Shown here in pieces: positions 5,416 through 10,560 of a DNA stretch of 10,560 bases (its first letter is position 1; every line of letters starts with the position of its first letter). The translations under genes and the position numbers were made by a program. Location: the NCBI GenBank assembly GCA_946540365.1, contig CAMNIH010000056.1:1-10560 (forward strand), written 5' to 3'. This stretch comes from an uncultured Bacteroidales bacterium (GTDB taxonomy: Bacteria > Bacteroidota > Bacteroidia > Bacteroidales > P3). The notes below the pieces were generated by a model that saw only the letters and a list, made by a program, of their open reading frames with translations, did no database searches and was not told where the DNA came from.

Positions 5416-5961
5416 TCAGCTGATATACAGGTCTTCCTGCTGTCCGTCGGCCAGCACGGCGCGTCGTCCGAGCACGAAGAGGTAGTCGCTCAGGCGGTTG
5501 AGGTAGCGGAGCAGCACATCCTCCACCTTCACCTGGCGTGCCAGGCTGACCACGCGGCGTTCGGCGCGGCGGCAGACGGTGCGGGCCACATGGCACTGGG
5601 CCCCCATGGCGTTGCCGCCGGCGATGACGAAGTTGTGCAGCTTGGGCAACTGGTCGCTCAGCGTGTCGATCTGGCGCTCCAGGATGTCCACCTCGTCGTC
5701 GGCCAGGCGGGGCAGGCGCGCGTAGAGCGCCTCGTCCTCGGTGGCCAGCAGGGTCTGCAGCGTGAAGAGGTTGTGCTGCACGGCCTTCAGCTCGTCGCGG
5801 TAGCCGCCGCCCAGCGGACGCATCATCTCGGCCAGCAGACCGATATGCGAATTCAGCTCGTCCACCGTGCCGTAGGCTTCCACGCGCACGTCGTCCTTGT
5901 CCACCCGGCTGCCGCCCACGAGCGAGGTGGTGCCGCCGTCTCCAGTCTTGGTGTATATCAT
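5416..5961 (-). CDS. Cob(I)alamin adenosyltransferase, PduO type
   Basis: A 181-residue cytoplasmic enzyme that transfers the adenosyl group of ATP to cob(I)alamin to make adenosylcobalamin, the coenzyme of methylmalonyl-CoA mutase and similar enzymes. The family signature is complete: the ATP-binding TKTGDGGTTSL (residues 4-14), EAYGTVDELNSHIG (28-41), LHNFVIAGG (108-116, whose Phe111 fits the conserved Phe that displaces the lower axial ligand), RTVCRRAERR (127-136) and YLNRLSDYLFVLGR (153-166). The length is standard and the protein is a five-helix-bundle trimer in known members. Its ATG overlaps the stop of the NifU-like gene as ATGA, and it is the last gene of the S41-TlpA-Mrp-NifU run. 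No cobalamin riboswitch is seen near it. The family is clear; I leave the symbol empty because several names are in use. Confidence 0.94.
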   Translation of the reverse strand: MIYTKTGDGGTTSLVGGSRVDKDDVRVEAYGTVDELNSHIGLLAEMMRPLGGGYRDELKAVQHNLFTLQTLLATEDEALYARLPRLADDEVDILERQIDTLSDQLPKLHNFVIAGGNAMGAQCHVARTVCRRAERRVVSLARQVKVEDVLLRYLNRLSDYLFVLGRRAVLADGQQEDLYIS

Positions 5962-6203
5962 ATCTTCTCTACTGATTTCACTTCCGGTATCACACGCTTG
6001 ATGGCCTGCTCGATGCCCTGCTTGAGGGTCTGCATGGCGTGGGGGCAGGAGCCGCAGTGGCCCTGCAGGCGCACGATGACCACCCCTTCGGCGGTCATGT
6101 CGACATACTCCACGTCGCCGCCGTCCTGCTGCAGGTAGGGGCGGATCTGTGCCAAGGCGTTTTTCACTTTCTGTTCGACGATCGGTTTCTCTTGGTCTGT
6201 CAT
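5958..6203 (-). CDS. NifU C-terminal-domain Fe-S scaffold or carrier
   Basis: An 81-residue stand-alone NifU C-terminal domain. It has LQQDGGDVEYVD (residues 24-35) and the cluster-binding CGSC (Cys50 to Cys53) in GHCGSCPHAMQTLKQGIE, the pair that holds a 4Fe-4S cluster between two subunits. It would receive or carry Fe-S clusters in the cytoplasm, the same job as the Mrp ATPase encoded three bases upstream, so the two probably act together in cluster delivery. The start is ATG at 6203. Its stop overlaps the adenosyltransferase start as ATGA. It is a close relative of the NfuA C-terminal domain, without the A-type N-terminal domain. Confidence 0.93.
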   Translation of the reverse strand: MTDQEKPIVEQKVKNALAQIRPYLQQDGGDVEYVDMTAEGVVIVRLQGHCGSCPHAMQTLKQGIEQAIKRVIPEVKSVEKI

Positions 6204-6206
6204 GGC

Positions 6207-7292
6207 TTAATCTTGTTTGAGGTTAAGTTTGCATATCTCGGCGATGGTCCGCTGCGCCACGGCGTCGAAGGCGTCGCGCACCGGGTCGTCGGTCTTGGCG
6301 GGGTTGAAGAGGGCCGCCGGCTTGCCGTTGTCGCCGCTCTCGGCGATGCTCTGCACCAGCGGGATCTCGCCCAGCAGCGGGATGCCCATCTGGTCGGCCA
6401 GCTTGCGGCAGCCGCCCTCGCCGAAGATGTAGTACTTGTTCTGCGGCAGCTCGGCGGGGGTGAAGTAGGCCATATTCTCCACGAAGCCCAGCACCGGGAT
6501 GTTCACCGACTCGTTGCGGAAGAGTTCCACGCCGCGCACCACGTCGGCTAAGGCCACCTGCTGGGGGGTGCTGACGATGATGGCGCCGCTCACCGGGATG
6601 GTCTGCGCCAGCGTGAGCTGTATGTCGCCCGTTCCCGGCGGCATGTCGACCACCAGGTAGTCGATCTCGTCCCACCACGTCTCGCCCAGCAGCTGCTTCA
6701 GGGCGCCGCTGGCCATCGGGCCGCGCCAGGCCAGGGCCTTGTTGGGATCCACAAAGAAGCCCACGCTCATCAGCTTGATGCCGTACTTCTCGATGGGCAG
6801 CATGTAGGTCTTGTCGCCCACGCGGTGGCCGTAGATCTCCTCGCCTTCGACGCCCAGCATGATGGGGATCGAGGGGCCGTAGATGTCGGCGTCGACCAGG
6901 CCCACCTTGGCGCCCGTCTTGGCCAGCGAGATGGCCAGGTTGACGGCCACCGTGCTCTTGCCCACGCCCCCTTTGCCGGAGGCCACGAGGATGGTGTGGT
7001 GGATATGCTCGAAGACCTCACGGAACTCCTCCTTGGGGTCGGGCTGCGGCTTGGAGGTGAGGTGGATCTCCACCTCCGCCTCGCGGTCCACCAGCTCGTG
7101 GATGGCGGCCACGCAGTCGTCGCTCATCTTTTTCTTCATCGGGCAGGCCGGGGTGGTCAGCACCAGGTCGAAACTCACCTTCTTCCCCTCCACCTTGATG
7201 TTCTCTATCATGCCCAACTCTGTCAGGCTGCGCCCCAGGTCGGGATCGTTCACATGGCCCAGGGCCATCTCTATCTGTGTCGTTGTAATCAT
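6207..7292 (-). CDS. Mrp/ApbC-family Fe-S cluster carrier ATPase
   Basis: A 361-residue cytoplasmic P-loop ATPase. The N-terminal DUF59/MIP18 domain covers about residues 1-80 (HVNDPDLGRSLTELGMI, and LTTPACPMKKK with Cys50). The ATPase domain follows: deviant Walker A GKGGVGKST at 106-114, DADIYGPSIP (134-143), Walker B region VVDMPPGTGD (214-223), and STPQQVALADVVRG (241-254). The family carries and transfers 4Fe-4S clusters. The C-terminal CxxC that binds the cluster in E. coli Mrp and Salmonella ApbC is absent: VENMAYFTPAELPQNKYYIFGEGG (271-294) has FTPAELP where the CxxC normally lies. I believe this is usual for Bacteroidota members. Remaining cysteines are Cys50, Cys60, Cys295 and Cys354. 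The ATG overlaps the TlpA-like stop as ATGA. Confidence 0.95.
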   Translation of the reverse strand: MITTTQIEMALGHVNDPDLGRSLTELGMIENIKVEGKKVSFDLVLTTPACPMKKKMSDDCVAAIHELVDREAEVEIHLTSKPQPDPKEEFREVFEHIHHTILVASGKGGVGKSTVAVNLAISLAKTGAKVGLVDADIYGPSIPIMLGVEGEEIYGHRVGDKTYMLPIEKYGIKLMSVGFFVDPNKALAWRGPMASGALKQLLGETWWDEIDYLVVDMPPGTGDIQLTLAQTIPVSGAIIVSTPQQVALADVVRGVELFRNESVNIPVLGFVENMAYFTPAELPQNKYYIFGEGGCRKLADQMGIPLLGEIPLVQSIAESGDNGKPAALFNPAKTDDPVRDAFDAVAQRTIAEICKLNLKQD

Positions 7293-8308
7293 TGTCCGAA
7301 TATCTCTTTGAGTTTATTTTCCAACTGCTGACCCCGCAAATTGCGTGCCAGCACCTTTCCGTCGCGGTCGAGGAGTACCGTGGCGGGGATGGAGTTGATG
7401 CCGTAGAGGCGGCCGGCCGCCGAGTTCCAGTACTGCAGGTCGCTCACGTGGTTCGGCCACTCGAGGTGGTCGTCCTTGATGGCCTTGACCCACTTGTCGT
7501 AGTCCTTGTCGAGCGACACGCTGAAGATCTCGAAGCCCAGGTCGTGGTAGCGGCGGTAGAGGCGCACCACGTTGGGGTTCTCCTTGCGGCAGGGGCCGCA
7601 CCACGACGCCCAGAAGTCGATCAGCACCACCTGGCCCCGCAGGTCGCTCAGCCGGCGGGTGTGGCCGGCGGTGTCGGACAGGGCGATCTCAGGCGCCTCC
7701 ATGCCCGCCATCACGACCGTGCGCACCTTCTGGTCGATGTGCTGCACAAACTCGCTCTGCGCGTAGCGGCCGATCAGGGCGTCGCGGATCTCCTTGTAGA
7801 GGGGGGCGTACTGTTCGAAGGCCGTCTCGAAGTAGGTCACCAGGAAGGCGCTCATCAGCAGCTCCTTGTGGCTGCGCAGCAGGGCCTCCACCCGGTCGGG
7901 CGTCGACGGGTCGGCGCCGTCGGCCATCAGCTCGTTGAACTGGCGGTAGAGCTCCATGTTGTCCGACCCCTTGACGGCGGTCAGCAGCAGCTGCCTGCCC
8001 TCGGTGCGGCAGGTCGCCGTGAGCGACACCTTCTCCTTGGGCAGCAGCATGCAGTGCAGCAGGGCACGGCTCTGCAGGGGACTCAGCGTGAAGAAGAGCG
8101 GCTCGGCGCTGCGGCGCTCGACGCGCACGCTGCGCTTGCTGTCCAGCACCAGCGTGTCCACCGGCACCAGCCGCCCCCCCTGGGGTTCGCTGACCACCAG
8201 CAGGGCGCCCGGTTCGAGACCCGACGGGACCGTCAGGGTCAGACTGCTCTTCTGTCCGGCTGCCAGCAGCGGCAGCATCAGCATCGTCAACCAAAACAAA
8301 CGTTTCAT
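7289..8308 (-). CDS. TlpA-like periplasmic thiol-disulfide oxidoreductase
   Basis: A 339-residue exported protein. It starts with a signal peptide (MKRLFWLTMLMLPLLAAGQ, cleavage about residue 18). Residues about 20-195 form a long N-terminal domain of the kind seen in Bacteroidales TlpA proteins (DUF4369-like beta part, then helices). The thioredoxin domain runs from about 203: DFWASWCGPCRKENP carries the redox pair Cys237 and Cys240, and SIPAT contains the cis-proline Pro308. It would reduce or isomerise disulfides in periplasmic proteins. The ATG at 8308 overlaps the S41 peptidase stop as ATGA, and its own stop overlaps the Mrp start likewise. Pairing with a processing peptidase suggests a shared role in envelope protein quality control, which is inference. 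Confidence 0.93.
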   Translation of the reverse strand: MKRLFWLTMLMLPLLAAGQKSSLTLTVPSGLEPGALLVVSEPQGGRLVPVDTLVLDSKRSVRVERRSAEPLFFTLSPLQSRALLHCMLLPKEKVSLTATCRTEGRQLLLTAVKGSDNMELYRQFNELMADGADPSTPDRVEALLRSHKELLMSAFLVTYFETAFEQYAPLYKEIRDALIGRYAQSEFVQHIDQKVRTVVMAGMEAPEIALSDTAGHTRRLSDLRGQVVLIDFWASWCGPCRKENPNVVRLYRRYHDLGFEIFSVSLDKDYDKWVKAIKDDHLEWPNHVSDLQYWNSAAGRLYGINSIPATVLLDRDGKVLARNLRGQQLENKLKEIFGQ

Positions 8309-9891
8309 AACTGTCTCATGTTTTTTATATCGTCATCCTCGAGCAGGAGCACGCGGTAGAGCATGCTGTCGCCGTAGAGCGCCTGCCCGACGAATGCCTT
8401 GATTCTGTTCGTTATCAATCCGCGCTGGACGCGCAGGCTGCGCGCGTCGCGCGCCACCCCCAGCCGTTCGCCGCGGGCCACCACCTGGTTCACCAGCCGC
8501 TCGTCGACCACGTAGTTGCTGTAGAACGCCTCCGCGTCGGGGTAGCGACGCAGCAGGTCGGCGGCATGGGCCTTCACCTCGTCGAAGGCCACGCTGTTCA
8601 GCAGCCCCTGCGAGGCCAGCTGGTTGTAGTAGACGAACGAGGGATCCTTGCGGTAGGTCAGCAGATGGTCGGGGATGATGCCGCCGCCACCGTAGACGGT
8701 GCGGCCGCCCACGGTGTAGTAGGGCGTCGAGTCCTTCACGCTGGCCACCGCCGAGTCGGCATAGGCCTCGTCCACCAGCTGCTGCACATACTCGCGGTAG
8801 TACTCGTCGGTGCCCTCGTCGTAGGGGCGCTGGATGCAGCGTCCCGACGGGGTGTAGTAGCGGGCCGTGGTCAGCAGCACCGAGCTGCCGTCGCGCAGCT
8901 CGAAGTCGGACTGCACCAGTCCCTTGCCGAAGGTGCGGCGCCCCACGATGCGGGCGCGGTCGTTATCCTGCAGGGCGCCGGCCACCACCTCGCTGGCCGA
9001 GGCCGACCCCTCGTCGACCATCACCGTCACGCGGCCCTCGGTGAAGAGGCCCCGGCGCCGCACCCGCACCTCGCGGCGCTGCGAGTGGGCGCCCTGGGTG
9101 TAGAGCACCATGCTGCCCGGCGGCAGCAGCTCGCCCGCGATGCCGACGGCGCTCTGCAGCGAACCGCCGCCGTTGCCGCGCAGGTCGAGCACCAGGTGGC
9201 GCATGCCGCGCTCGCGCAGCCCGTAGAGCGCCTGCCGCACCTCGTCGTGGCTCGTCGCGGCGAAGGTGGTCAGGAGGATATAGCCCGTCGTGTCGTCGAG
9301 CATGCCGTAGTAGGGGACGCTCCTGTGGTCCACCACGCCGCGCACGACGGTGTAGCGGTGGCGCACGCCCAGGCGCTCCACCTCGAGGGTCACCTGCGAG
9401 CGGCGGGGGCCGCGCAGACGCGCCACCACCGTGTCGGAGGGCAGGCCGGTCACCTCGCGCCCGTCGACCAGCACCAGCCGGTCGCCCGGCAGCAGACCCG
9501 AGCCGGCACTCGGCCCGTCGGCCATCACCTGGCCCACATAGGTCGAGTCCCCCTCGCGGCGTATCACGATCCCCACCCCCTCGAAACTGCCTCGCATGAT
9601 CTCGGCGCTCCGCGCCGTCTGGCGGGCCGAGAGGTAGCTGCTGTGAGGATCCAACTCGCTCAGCATCACCGACACCAACCCCTCGCCCAGCGAGTCCATG
9701 TCCACCGTGTCCACATAATTGCGCTGCACCAGCTCCAACACCTCGTCCATCTTGCCCTGCAGCGGCGTCGCCGCCGGGCGCCGGTGGCCGAAGGTGTCGG
9801 CCGACATAAGCCCGATCAGCACCCCCAGCACCATTGCCACGAGCACCAACAGGGCATTGCCCACCTGAGCCGACTTGTCATTCTTTGCCAT
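8305..9891 (-). CDS. S41-family C-terminal processing peptidase with PDZ domain
   Basis: A 528-residue serine peptidase of the CtpA/CtpB type, anchored by one N-terminal membrane segment (about residues 13-30) with the catalytic part in the periplasm. After a helical region (LDPHSSYLS, 80-88) comes the PDZ domain (about 105-185, with GVGIVI and GPSAGSGLLPGD). The S41 core follows with LVLDLRGNGGG (233-243), the nucleophile Ser298 in DEGSASASE, and the base Lys323 in RTFGKGLVQ; Gln327 completes the Lys plus four arrangement seen in the family, where Ser and Lys are 25 residues apart. A C-terminal extension of about 120 residues is usual in Bacteroidota members. Such enzymes trim or degrade envelope proteins from their C terminus. 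It is the first gene of the five-gene run and has an SD-like AGGAGG at 9895-9900. Confidence 0.95.
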   Translation of the reverse strand: MAKNDKSAQVGNALLVLVAMVLGVLIGLMSADTFGHRRPAATPLQGKMDEVLELVQRNYVDTVDMDSLGEGLVSVMLSELDPHSSYLSARQTARSAEIMRGSFEGVGIVIRREGDSTYVGQVMADGPSAGSGLLPGDRLVLVDGREVTGLPSDTVVARLRGPRRSQVTLEVERLGVRHRYTVVRGVVDHRSVPYYGMLDDTTGYILLTTFAATSHDEVRQALYGLRERGMRHLVLDLRGNGGGSLQSAVGIAGELLPPGSMVLYTQGAHSQRREVRVRRRGLFTEGRVTVMVDEGSASASEVVAGALQDNDRARIVGRRTFGKGLVQSDFELRDGSSVLLTTARYYTPSGRCIQRPYDEGTDEYYREYVQQLVDEAYADSAVASVKDSTPYYTVGGRTVYGGGGIIPDHLLTYRKDPSFVYYNQLASQGLLNSVAFDEVKAHAADLLRRYPDAEAFYSNYVVDERLVNQVVARGERLGVARDARSLRVQRGLITNRIKAFVGQALYGDSMLYRVLLLEDDDIKNMRQL

Positions 9892-9894
9892 ACG

Positions 9895-9900
9895 CCTCCT
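9895..9900 (-). promoter_or_regulatory. SD-like AGGAGG before the S41 peptidase start
   Basis: A perfect AGGAGG lies three bases before the ATG at 9891. The spacing is shorter than the usual five to nine bases, and Bacteroidota rarely use strong Shine-Dalgarno sites, so its importance is uncertain. Confidence 0.4.
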
Positions 9901-9922
9901 ATAACGGCGACCTCCCCCTATT

Positions 9923-9928
9923 ATTATA
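9923..9928 (-). promoter_or_regulatory. Weak candidate promoter for the S41 operon
   Basis: TATAAT on the minus strand lies 31 bases before the S41 start, in an A/T-rich pocket. It does not fit TAnnTTTG and no -33 box is seen, so it is a candidate only. The five-gene operon needs a promoter somewhere in the 243 bases after the Nudix gene, unless it is read through from that gene. Confidence 0.25.
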
Positions 9929-9930
9929 CC

Positions 9931-9979
9931 ATAAAAAAATTTATTTTCCCCCTCCCCCCGACGCTGCCATGGGGAGGGG
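9931..9979 (-). terminator. GC hairpin followed by an A/T tract, possible terminator after the Nudix gene
   Basis: CCCCTCCCC at 9949-9957 pairs exactly with GGGGAGGGG at 9971-9979, with a 13-base loop. On the minus strand the stem is followed after about 11 bases by a run of seven T (9931-9937). The gap between stem and T-run is too long for a textbook intrinsic terminator, but the location between two genes fits one. Confidence 0.35.
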
Positions 9980-10095
9980 TCAGGTCTACCATTTCTTCAG
10001 TCGTTCTTCAGTCGTTCTTCAGTCGTTCTTCAGTGATCACTGAAGAACGACTGAAGAACGACTGAAGAACGACTGAAGAAAAGGTAGAGTCAGGT
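9979..10095. repeat. 7-base direct repeats flanking the palindrome, possible target-site duplication
   Basis: GTCAGGT occurs at 9979-9985 and again at 10089-10095, tightly bracketing the long palindrome (the left copy shares one base with its outer arm). Exact short direct repeats around an inverted-repeat element are what insertion of a MITE-like element leaves behind. A chance match is possible. Confidence 0.35.
9985..10088. repeat. Near-perfect 104-base palindrome built from eight 11-base units
   Basis: The centre is GATC at 10035-10038. Bases 9992-10081 are a perfect 90-base palindrome with no spacer. It extends to 9985-10088 with a single mismatched pair (9991 with 10082). The left arm holds three tandem copies of TTCTTCAGTCG (9993, 10004, 10015) and a fourth variant ending TGA (10026-10036); the right arm mirrors them. 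It lies between the Nudix stop (10135) and the S41 start (9891). Neither strand has a T-run after it, so it is not a standard terminator. It could extrude as a cruciform in DNA or fold into a very stable hairpin in either RNA strand. No ORF through it looks real. Confidence 0.95.
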
Positions 10096-10134
10096 ATGTG
10101 TTGACCGGGGGGTGTGAGCCACGCCGGCGAGGGG

Positions 10135-10548
10135 TCACTGCCGACGGCTGTCGGCGATGATGCGGGCGTGGTCGAAGGCTAAGGGCGGCAGCTGCTCCAG
10201 GGGCCACCAGCGCACCTCGGCGGCATCGTCGCCGGCGGTGGCCGCCGCCTCGTCGAGACGGACGGCGTAGGCGGCCGTGACGGTGCGGCCCCGCGGGTCG
10301 CGCCCCGGCGCGCTGTAGACGCCCACTAAGCGCAACGCGCTCTCGTCGACCGCTATGCCGGTCTCCTCCCGCAGCTCGCGGGCGGCACAATGCTCGATGG
10401 TCTCGTCCATCTCCATGAATCCGCCCGGCAGGGCCCAATGGCCACGGAAGGGGTCGTTGCCGCGCCGCACGAGGAGCACCTCGCCACGGGCATTGGTGAC
10501 CACACAGTCGGCGGTCAGCATCGGTCGGGGGTAGGGGTAGGAGTACAT
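10135..10548 (-). CDS. Nudix hydrolase
   Basis: A 137-residue cytoplasmic hydrolase of nucleoside diphosphates linked to another group. The Nudix box is complete at residues 43-65: Gly43, five residues, Glu49, seven residues, then RELREETGI (57-65), with the metal-binding Glu61 and Glu62. The N-terminal part PMLTADCVVTNARGEVLLVRRG and HWALPGGF is typical of ADP-ribose pyrophosphatase-like and general housekeeping members; the actual substrate cannot be read from sequence. Length is normal for a single-domain Nudix protein. The start is the ATG at 10548 and only 12 bases of upstream sequence are in the window, so its promoter is not seen. It is on the same strand as the S41 run but separated by 243 bases with the palindrome. 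Confidence 0.93.
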   Translation of the reverse strand: MYSYPYPRPMLTADCVVTNARGEVLLVRRGNDPFRGHWALPGGFMEMDETIEHCAARELREETGIAVDESALRLVGVYSAPGRDPRGRTVTAAYAVRLDEAAATAGDDAAEVRWWPLEQLPPLAFDHARIIADSRRQ

Positions 10549-10560
10549 GGTTTAAGGTTT

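Noticed and set aside
5035..6138. 367-residue plus-strand frame across DUF2795 and the adenosyltransferase
   Set aside because: Antisense to genes with complete family motifs. His/Val/Gln-rich composition is typical of reverse-strand readings of GC-rich genes.
8566..10065. 499-residue plus-strand frame opposite the S41 peptidase
   Set aside because: Very rich in His, Val, Ala and Gln, antisense to an S41 gene with Ser298/Lys323 in place, and its end runs through the palindrome.
9985..10088. CRISPR array
   Set aside because: The units are 11 bases, contiguous without spacers and mirrored, so they do not form a repeat-spacer array.
9985..10088. Standard intrinsic terminator
   Set aside because: No T-run follows the hairpin on either strand, and it is far longer than any normal terminator stem.

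Overview
The window looks like chromosomal DNA from a GC-rich member of the Bacteroidota, probably Bacteroidales. Three things point there: promoter boxes of the TAnnTTTG type just upstream of genes, a run of lineage-typical proteins (a DUF2795 small acidic protein, a TlpA-like thioredoxin with a long N-terminal domain, an Mrp ATPase without the usual C-terminal CxxC), and signal peptides ending in AYA-Q or QA-Q. The species cannot be named from the sequence. Every gene I can support reads on the minus strand, so transcription runs from high to low coordinates.

Right part (about 5.4-10.56 kb). A Nudix hydrolase is followed by a 243-base spacer with a striking palindrome made of eight 11-base units. 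After it comes a tightly packed five-gene run: S41 C-terminal processing peptidase, periplasmic TlpA-like thioredoxin, Mrp/ApbC Fe-S carrier ATPase, NifU C-terminal-domain Fe-S scaffold and PduO-type cob(I)alamin adenosyltransferase. Three of the four joints are ATGA overlaps and the fourth is a 3-base gap, so this is very likely one translationally coupled operon.

Middle part (about 3.0-5.4 kb). A TACTTTTG promoter box precedes DUF2795, a DUF2520 Rossmann-fold oxidoreductase-like protein and a TatD metallo-DNase, again overlapping. A second TAACTTTG box sits almost on the start of an ECF sigma factor. That sigma factor is coupled by ATGA overlaps to two small single-pass membrane proteins, then 4 bases later to a small lipoprotein; the membrane proteins are candidate regulators of the sigma factor, but no known anti-sigma domain is recognisable.

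Left part (1 to about 2.4 kb). Base composition changes abruptly. Sampled 60-base lines are about 67-70% GC in the core genes but about 32-37% in the stretch from roughly 100 to 2400. The right edge of this AT-rich segment falls inside a reading frame (the second membrane protein), and the left edge falls at the first codons of a secreted protein cut by the window end. The segment carries a small lipoprotein and a large secreted protein, both without a recognised function, and a 347-base gene-free stretch with small inverted repeats.

No RNA genes, CRISPR arrays, transposase genes or phage genes are visible. The most unusual item is the palindrome at 9985-10088, which is bracketed by a 7-base direct repeat and could be a miniature mobile element or a strong RNA/DNA structure.
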